The position numbers and the translations under genes were made by a program. A DNA stretch of 64,000 bases from Brevipalpus yothersi (taxonomy: Eukaryota > Arthropoda > Arachnida > Trombidiformes > Tenuipalpidae), in contig QZCP01000101.1 of NCBI GenBank assembly GCA_003956705.1, forward strand, positions 186,001-250,000, in the 5' to 3' direction. Positions 59,215 through 64,000 of this stretch are shown piece after piece (positions within the stretch are counted from its first letter, which is position 1; each line of letters starts with the position of its first letter). The notes beneath the pieces are model-generated. The model searched no databases and was not told where the DNA came from. It saw only the letters and a program-made list of their open reading frames with translations.

Positions 59215-60527
59215 ATGAGCCTTACAAATGTCAATGCTTCTGGACTACAACAACAGCCTACAACAAAACAAAAAATCATGAAAACGCCTTTATCCTCTTC
59301 AGTTGATAAATTTACATTGGATTTTCTTAAAGATCAAGCCAAACTTGGATCAGAAAAGAATGTTCTCTTTTCTCCTCTCAGCATTCAAGTCCTCTATTCG
59401 TTGTTAATGAAAGGTGCTCATGGTGAGACGAGAAATGATGTCTTTAATGCTCTTCGTTTCAACTCTTTCAACTCGTACGATGCTGTGTTTCCTGAGATCG
59501 AAAGGGTATTGATCGATAATCTTGCCAAAACATTTGAATTTCAAATGAATTTGTATTGAAGGAATTTTCTTTTGTCTCCCGAGCAGATGATGAGATGTCT
59601 GAGGAGGAGAAACCACACCATGACTCTTCTCATCAGCAATTTGATGGCTTTTTCTAAAAGTGCAACAGTTGAGCCCGAATTTGAGGAAAATGCCGAGAAA
59701 TATGATTCAGAAATTTTCGTTGAGAATTTTTCTGAAGGTGAAAAGGTTAAAACTAAAATAAATGGATGGGTTAATCAAACCACGGGGGGAAAGATTCCGT
59801 CAATATTAAATGACCCATTATCTATTGACACAGTTCTATTTCTTGTGAACACAATGTATTTTCAAGGAAAGTGGGTGACTCCTTTCAAAGTTGAAGGAAC
59901 TAGTGACAAAAAATTCCAAAATGCTGATGGAACCAATGCTACTGTACCTATGATGGGCCTATGGAGAGTGTATTTTCCTAGCTATTCGAATTCTGAATTC
60001 CAGGTAAGTGAAAAGAATCTACTCCAATGAATCTTAGATCCCTGAAATCTTTGCTACAGATGCTTGAAATGCCCAACACTGGTAATGTGAGCATGTTTTT
60101 CATGCTGCCCAACGAAGATACTGACATGAAGCAAATGATTTCAAATCTTTCTGACACTAAACTAACAGAATACATTGAATCACTGAAAGAAAAAGAATTC
60201 GATCACGTTAGTGTTCCAAGATTCAAAATCGAGACACAATATTTGCTTCATCAAATTCTACCTGCAATGGGAATGCGAAAACCTTTCACCATGGATGCTG
60301 ACTTTTCAGGAATCGGACCAGCTAAGATTAAAGTTGATCAATCTGTACACAAAGCTATGATCGAAATCGATGAGAGAGGAATAGTGGTTAAGTCTTTCCG
60401 CAGTAGGCCAGTCTCATGGCGTCCACCAGACTCTTTCATCCTAAATCGGCCTTTTGCCTTCTTCCTACGAGACAAAACTCTTTCGATAAATCTATTAGCT
60501 GGAATAATAAATAAACTTCCCAACTAA
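59215..60527 (+). CDS. Serpin copy 1: signal peptide frame broken, non-inhibitory-type reactive loop
   Basis: Serpins are suicide inhibitors of serine or cysteine proteases. Exons from 59215: 59215-59505, 59587-60003, 60060-60527, giving 391 aa if translation starts at ATG 59215. The ancestral start at 59163 (MSFKMF...) is out of frame because of a 4-bp insertion, a repeated GTAT around 59197-59204. That ATG now opens a 47-codon frame ending at 59306. The serpin body is intact (VNTMYFQGKWVTPFKVEGTS, VPRFKIETQ, NRPFAFFLRDK). The loop hinge reads DERGIVVKSFRSRPVSWRPP: Ile replaces Thr at P14, and Lys/Ser/Phe stand where small Ala residues are expected. The loop is three residues shorter than in copy 2. 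This copy is therefore probably not an inhibitor and not conventionally secreted, or is decaying. Confidence 0.85.
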
Positions 60528-60986
60528 ATGATGATTTCCCACAGAAAATTTTTAAGCTACAAAGTTTCGTTCCTTCTGACAGACCTTATGATTTTCCTAA
60601 AAATCTCTGGTCTCCATCATTTCTGTTAAAAATATTAATAAATTCCTAGAAAACACGAAGCTTTGATGATCTCATCTCTCTTGGTTGAGTGAAATTGAAA
60701 AGAACGACGAATACGAAAGATGAATGTTATGGAATGAGCGTTTGTATTCATTTGAATGATTACTGTCTGCCAGGAGATTGATGGTGAATCATGAATTGAG
60801 TGAAAGACTGGAAAATTTACCATCACTATCGTGATTTAGTGTACGGAAATTCAAGTGATTTTGTAATCTGTAAATTTGTCCTTGAAGAAGCTCTCTTGAA
60901 ACTTTATAAGTTATACTCATCACTCATATATTTGTCATTAAGTGAGTTGAGCTTCGATCGATCAGAAGCTTTTTCTTTCCTCTTTT

Positions 60987-62360
60987 ATGAGTTTCAAAAT
61001 GTTTTTGTTTCTCCTATTATGTGTTGGGGCGTTCATGAGCCTTACAATTGTCAATGTTTCGGGTCTACAGCAACAGCCTACAACAAAACAAAACATCATG
61101 AAATCGCCTTTATCCTCTTCTGTTGATAAATTTACATTGGATTTTCTCAAAGATCAAGCCGAACTTGGATCAGAAAAGAATGTTCTCTTTTCTCCTCTCA
61201 GCATTCAAGTCCTCTATTCGTTGTTGATGAAAGGTGCTCATGGTGAGACGAGAAATGATGTCTTTAATGCTCTTCGTTTCAACTCTTTCAACTCGTACGA
61301 TGCTGTGTTTCCTGAGATCGAAAAGGTATTGATGAATCGATAATCTTGCCAAAACGTTTGAATTTCAGGTATATTTGAATTGAATAACTTTCCTTTTGTC
61401 TCCCGAGTAGATGATGAGTAGTCTGAGGAAAGAAAACCAGAACATGACTTTACTCATCAGCAATTTGATGGCTGTTTCCAACAGTGCAGTAGTTGAGCCT
61501 GAATTTAAGGAAACGGCCAAGAAATATGGTTCAGAAATTTTCGTTGAGAATTTTTCTGAAGGTGAAAAGGTTAAAACTAAAATAAATGGATGGGTTAATC
61601 GAACCACGAGGGGAAAGATTCCGTCAATATTGAATGACCAGTTATCTGTTGACACGGTTCTATTTCTTGTGAACACAATATATTTTCAAGGAATTTGGAT
61701 GACTCCTTTCAAAGTTGAAAGAACTAGTGACAAAAATTTCCAAAATGCTGATGGAACCAATGCCACTGTACCTATGATGAGACTATCGGGGGAGCTTTTC
61801 CCCAGCTATTCGAATTCTGAATTTCAGGTAATTGGAGGCAATCTATTCGAATGAATCTTAAATTGCTGAAATGTTTGTTTCAGATGCTTGAAATGCCGTA
61901 CAATGGTAATGTGAGCATGATTTTCATGCTACCCAACGTAAATACCGACATGAAGCAAATGATATCGAATCTTTCTGACACTAAGCTAACAGAATACATT
62001 GAATCAATGAGAGGAAAAGAATTCGATGACGTTAGTGTTCCAAGATTCAAAATCGAAACACAATATTTGCTCCATCAAATTCTACCTGGAATGGGAATGA
62101 GAAAACCTTTCACCACCGAGGCTGACTTCTCAGGAATTGGACCAGTTAAGATGAAAGTTGATCAATCTGTACACAAAGCTGTGATCGAAGTTGATGAGAA
62201 AGGAACAGTTGCTGCAGCCGCTACCTCAATCCGTGTGATGACAGTCTCATGGCGTCCACCAGTTTCTTTCGTCTTAGATCGACCTTTCGCCTTCTTTCTG
62301 AGAGACAAAACTCATTCAATAAATCTGTTCGCTGGAATAATAAATAAACTTCCCAACTAA
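60987..62360 (+). CDS. Serpin copy 2: intact secreted serpin with inhibitory-type hinge
   Basis: Exons 60987-61325, 61411-61827 and 61884-62360 join in phase 0 to give 410 aa, the standard serpin length. Residues 1-25 form a signal peptide (FLFLLLCVGAFMSLTIVNVS). Conserved serpin features: NVLFSPLSIQVLYSLLMKGA at the helix region, KINGWVNRTTRGKIPSIL, LVNTIYFQGIW and the C-terminal RPFAFFLRDKTHSINLFAGI. The reactive-loop hinge is DEKGTVAAAATSI, which has Thr and four Ala residues in the P14-P9 region expected of inhibitory serpins. Counting from P15 Gly puts P1 near the Val in VMTVSW, within a residue or two, so an elastase- or chymotrypsin-like target is a guess. A TATA-like box is at 60905-60910. 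Confidence 0.95.
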
Positions 62361-62693
62361 CTAATGAGATGCGTTTTTCATAGAAAATTTTTGAACTATG
62401 GAATTCCATTCCCTCTGACAGAGCTGATGATTCTTCAAAAAGTCTTTAGCCTCCATAAGTTCTGTAGAAAATGAATTGCTTGAAAAACATAGAGATTTAA
62501 TGACCTCATCTCTCTTGGTTGAAAGAAATCGGAAAGAACAAGGAATAGAAGAGATGAATGTTATTAAATGATAGTTTGTATTCATTTGAATGATTACTTC
62601 CCCCCAGGACATTGATGGTGCATCGTGATGTTAGTAAAAGTTTGGAAAATTTTCCATCACTATCTAGTGTACGGAAGTTCAAGTGATTTTGTA

Positions 62694-62698
62694 ATCTG
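62694..62698 (+). repeat. Target site duplication, left
   Basis: ATCTG directly before the inserted element; the same five bases follow it at 63182-63186. Copies 1 and 2 of the array have this GTAATCTGTA context once, uninterrupted. Confidence 0.85.
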
Positions 62699-63181
62699 TG
62701 TTACGTCCCGATACACAAATGATGAAAACACGAGTATAAAATAAAAGTATTGGGCGAATAACAAAGGTTCAATACCTTGTGAAGCAATTTTATATCAAAA
62801 TAGAAAGTAAAATAGAAGAATATACTTGACACAAGGTACGAGATATACACTAGTTAACCGTGGTTAGAATATGTTTCGATAAATAGAAAAGGGTATGGCT
62901 ATCGCACTGCCTAGCTTCTACTTCGGTTACGATATGTTCCGATAAATAGAAAAGTATGGGTTTGGCTAAGTGTAGAGCTAGTTCACTCAAAGTAGGACGA
63001 AACTAGACTGGAGAGTGATCTTCAGGACAAGTGAATATATGATTCTAGAGAAGAGAGCTAAGGAACGGGTTTGGGACTTATGGCATGTAGATGTGAAAGA
63101 GGTCATAGGTTAAAGTAAAGGATGGAGATCTCCAGGATGACGGTTAGGAAAAATTTAAAAAATTTAGGATGGGACATAACA
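62699..63181. mobile_element. Inserted element with TG...CA ends, probably a solo LTR
   Basis: The 483-bp insert starts TGTTACGTCCCG and ends GGGACATAACA, terminal inverted repeats of 11 bp with one mismatch. It is flanked by a 5-bp duplication ATCTG. TG...CA ends with a 5-bp duplication are typical of LTR retrotransposon termini, and a TATAAAATAAAA stretch (62735-62745) could serve as LTR promoter or poly(A) signal. Two imperfect copies of a 38-bp segment (from 62862 and 62925) repeat inside. There is no coding capacity. A small nonautonomous DNA transposon is the alternative. The site is empty in serpin copies 1 and 2, so it inserted after the duplication. Confidence 0.8.
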
Positions 63182-63186
63182 ATCTG
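63182..63186 (+). repeat. Target site duplication, right
   Basis: ATCTG immediately after the element, matching 62694-62698. Confidence 0.85.
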
Positions 63187-63302
63187 TAGATTTTCACTTT
63201 AAGTAGCTCTCTTGAAAGTATATAACTTTCACTCATCACTTGAATATTTGTCATTAAGTGTGGTGAGCATCAATCGATGGGAAGACTCATCTTGGCTTTC
63301 TT

Positions 63303-64000
63303 ATGAGTTCCAAAATGTTTTCGTTTCTCCTATTATGTATTGGGGCATTCATGAGCCTTAAAATTGTCAATATTCCGGGACTACAGCAACAGCCTGCAAC
63401 AAAACGAAACATCATGAAATCGCCTTTATCCTCTTCTGTTGATAAATTTACATTGGATTTTCTCAAAGATCAAGCCAAACTTGGATCAGAAAAGAATGTT
63501 CTCTTTTCTCCTCTCAGCATTCAAGTCCTCTATTCGTTGTTGATGAAAGGTGCTCATGGTGAGACGAAAAATGATGTCTTTAATGCTCTTCGTTTCAACT
63601 CTTTCAACTCGTACGATGCTGTGTTTCCTGAGATCGAAAAGGTATTGATGAATCGATATTCTAGTCAAAATATTTGAATTTTAGAACAATTCGAATTTTA
63701 GTTAAATAACTTTCTTTATCGCCCGAGTAGATGATGAGTAGTCTGAGGAAAGAAAATCAGAACATGACTTTACTCATTAGCAATTTGATGGCTGTTTCTA
63801 ACAGGGTAACAGTTGAACCAGAATTTGAAGAAACGGCAAAGAAATATGGTTCAGAAATTTTCGTTGAGAATTTTTCTGAAGGTGAAAAGGTTAAATCTAA
63901 AATAAATGGATGGGTTAATCGAACCACGAGAGGAAAGATTCCCTCAATATTAAATGACCAGTTATCTGTTGACACAGTTCTATTTCTTGTGAACACAATA
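63303..64000 (+). CDS. Serpin copy 3 (partial, continues past the window)
   Basis: Exon 1 is 63303-63641 and exon 2 starts at 63731 after CCCGAGTAG, running open in phase to base 64000. The signal peptide is intact (FSFLLLCIGAFMSLKIVNIP) with the same ATG as copy 2, so the frame break in copy 1 is private to it. Exon 1 has the same length as in copy 2 (339 bases) and is nearly identical after residue 30. Exon 2 reads MMSSLRKENQNMTLLISNLM and continues to the conserved VNTI at the window edge. The reactive loop lies outside, so its inhibitory class cannot be judged. Confidence 0.92.

Larger units (their letters stand above)
58880..64000 (+). repeat. Tandem array of serpin genes, at least three units
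   Basis: Three direct repeats of about 1.7-1.85 kb (the third enlarged by a 483-bp insertion) begin near 58880, 60600 and 62440. Each has the same upstream block (TGATGACCTCATCTCT or a near match), a TATA-like box, a leader with ATTTGTCATTAAGTG, and a three-exon serpin gene with introns at the same two places. Exon 1 from the KSPLSS codons onward is almost identical in all three; exon 3 is more diverged. The third unit runs off the window. Confidence 0.92.

Noticed and set aside
59163..59306. Annotating the 47-codon frame from the old serpin ATG as a gene
   Set aside because: It is the frameshifted remnant of the signal peptide region, not an independent gene.
60505..60515. AATAAA hexamers inside the last serpin codons
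   Set aside because: They code for the conserved GIINKLPN end in copies 1 and 2, so coding constraint explains them; use as poly(A) signals is not supported.

Overview
This is a eukaryotic nuclear window, AT-rich, with GT-AG introns mostly 55-180 bp long, TATA boxes and AATAAA signals, and many CT/GA, TCA/CAT and AAT microsatellites. The proteins resemble arthropod orthologues. The compact introns, Ser/Asn-rich coding repeats and a local array of secreted serpins suggest an acariform mite, possibly an astigmatid of the Sarcoptes/Psoroptes/Dermatophagoides type. The species call is inference. I reconstructed about 20 genes by joining reading frames at phase-consistent splice sites.

Layout. 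1-405: C-terminal end of a tail with PPxY and YAEI motifs. 1.2-2.6 kb adenosine kinase (+); 3.0-5.2 kb LEM-domain inner nuclear membrane protein MAN1 (+); 6.2-7.5 kb SH3BP5-type Rab11 GEF (+); 8.0-9.4 kb unknown F-box-like protein (-); 10.4-13.5 kb AMP deaminase in eight exons (-); 16.0-17.2 kb unknown Cys-rich secreted protein (+); 18.7-19.6 kb HP1 (+); 20.2-22.5 kb Reeler-domain secreted protein (+); 23.4-24.0 kb unknown secreted protein with a TATA promoter (-); 24.4-24.7 kb orphan two-exon candidate (-); 25.1-26.4 kb ILF2/NF45 (-); 27.4-28.1 kb PDAP1 (+); 28.7-29.8 kb mitochondrial 12S rRNA dimethyltransferase TFB1M (+); 30.9-31.4 kb Flower (+); 33.3-37.2 kb IFT121/WDR35 (+); 38.7-52.8 kb one giant (~3,270 aa) secreted Ser/Thr/Asn-rich repeat protein with an assembly gap in a (CT)n intron (+); 53.6-54.3 kb mitochondrial ribosomal protein S14 (-); 54.6-55.0 kb unknown 87-aa protein (+); 55.4-57.9 kb ELMO/CED-12 (+); 58.9-64.0 kb a tandem serpin array (+), three copies, the last cut by the window edge.

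Most genes are conserved housekeeping genes with unrelated jobs. Two themes recur: AMP metabolism (adenosine kinase makes AMP, AMP deaminase converts it to IMP) and mitochondrial translation (TFB1M, MRPS14). ELMO, SH3BP5 and WDR35 act in Rac signalling, Rab11 activation and ciliary transport.

The most unusual part is the serpin array. Copy 1 has a 4-bp insertion that breaks its signal peptide frame, plus a reactive loop that is 3 residues shorter and has lost the small-residue hinge. Copy 2 keeps an inhibitory-type hinge. A 483-bp element with TG...CA ends and a 5-bp target duplication, best read as a solo LTR, lies between copies 2 and 3. Also notable are the giant repeat protein, several unrecognised small or secreted proteins, and a PDAP1 start exon carrying only four coding bases.
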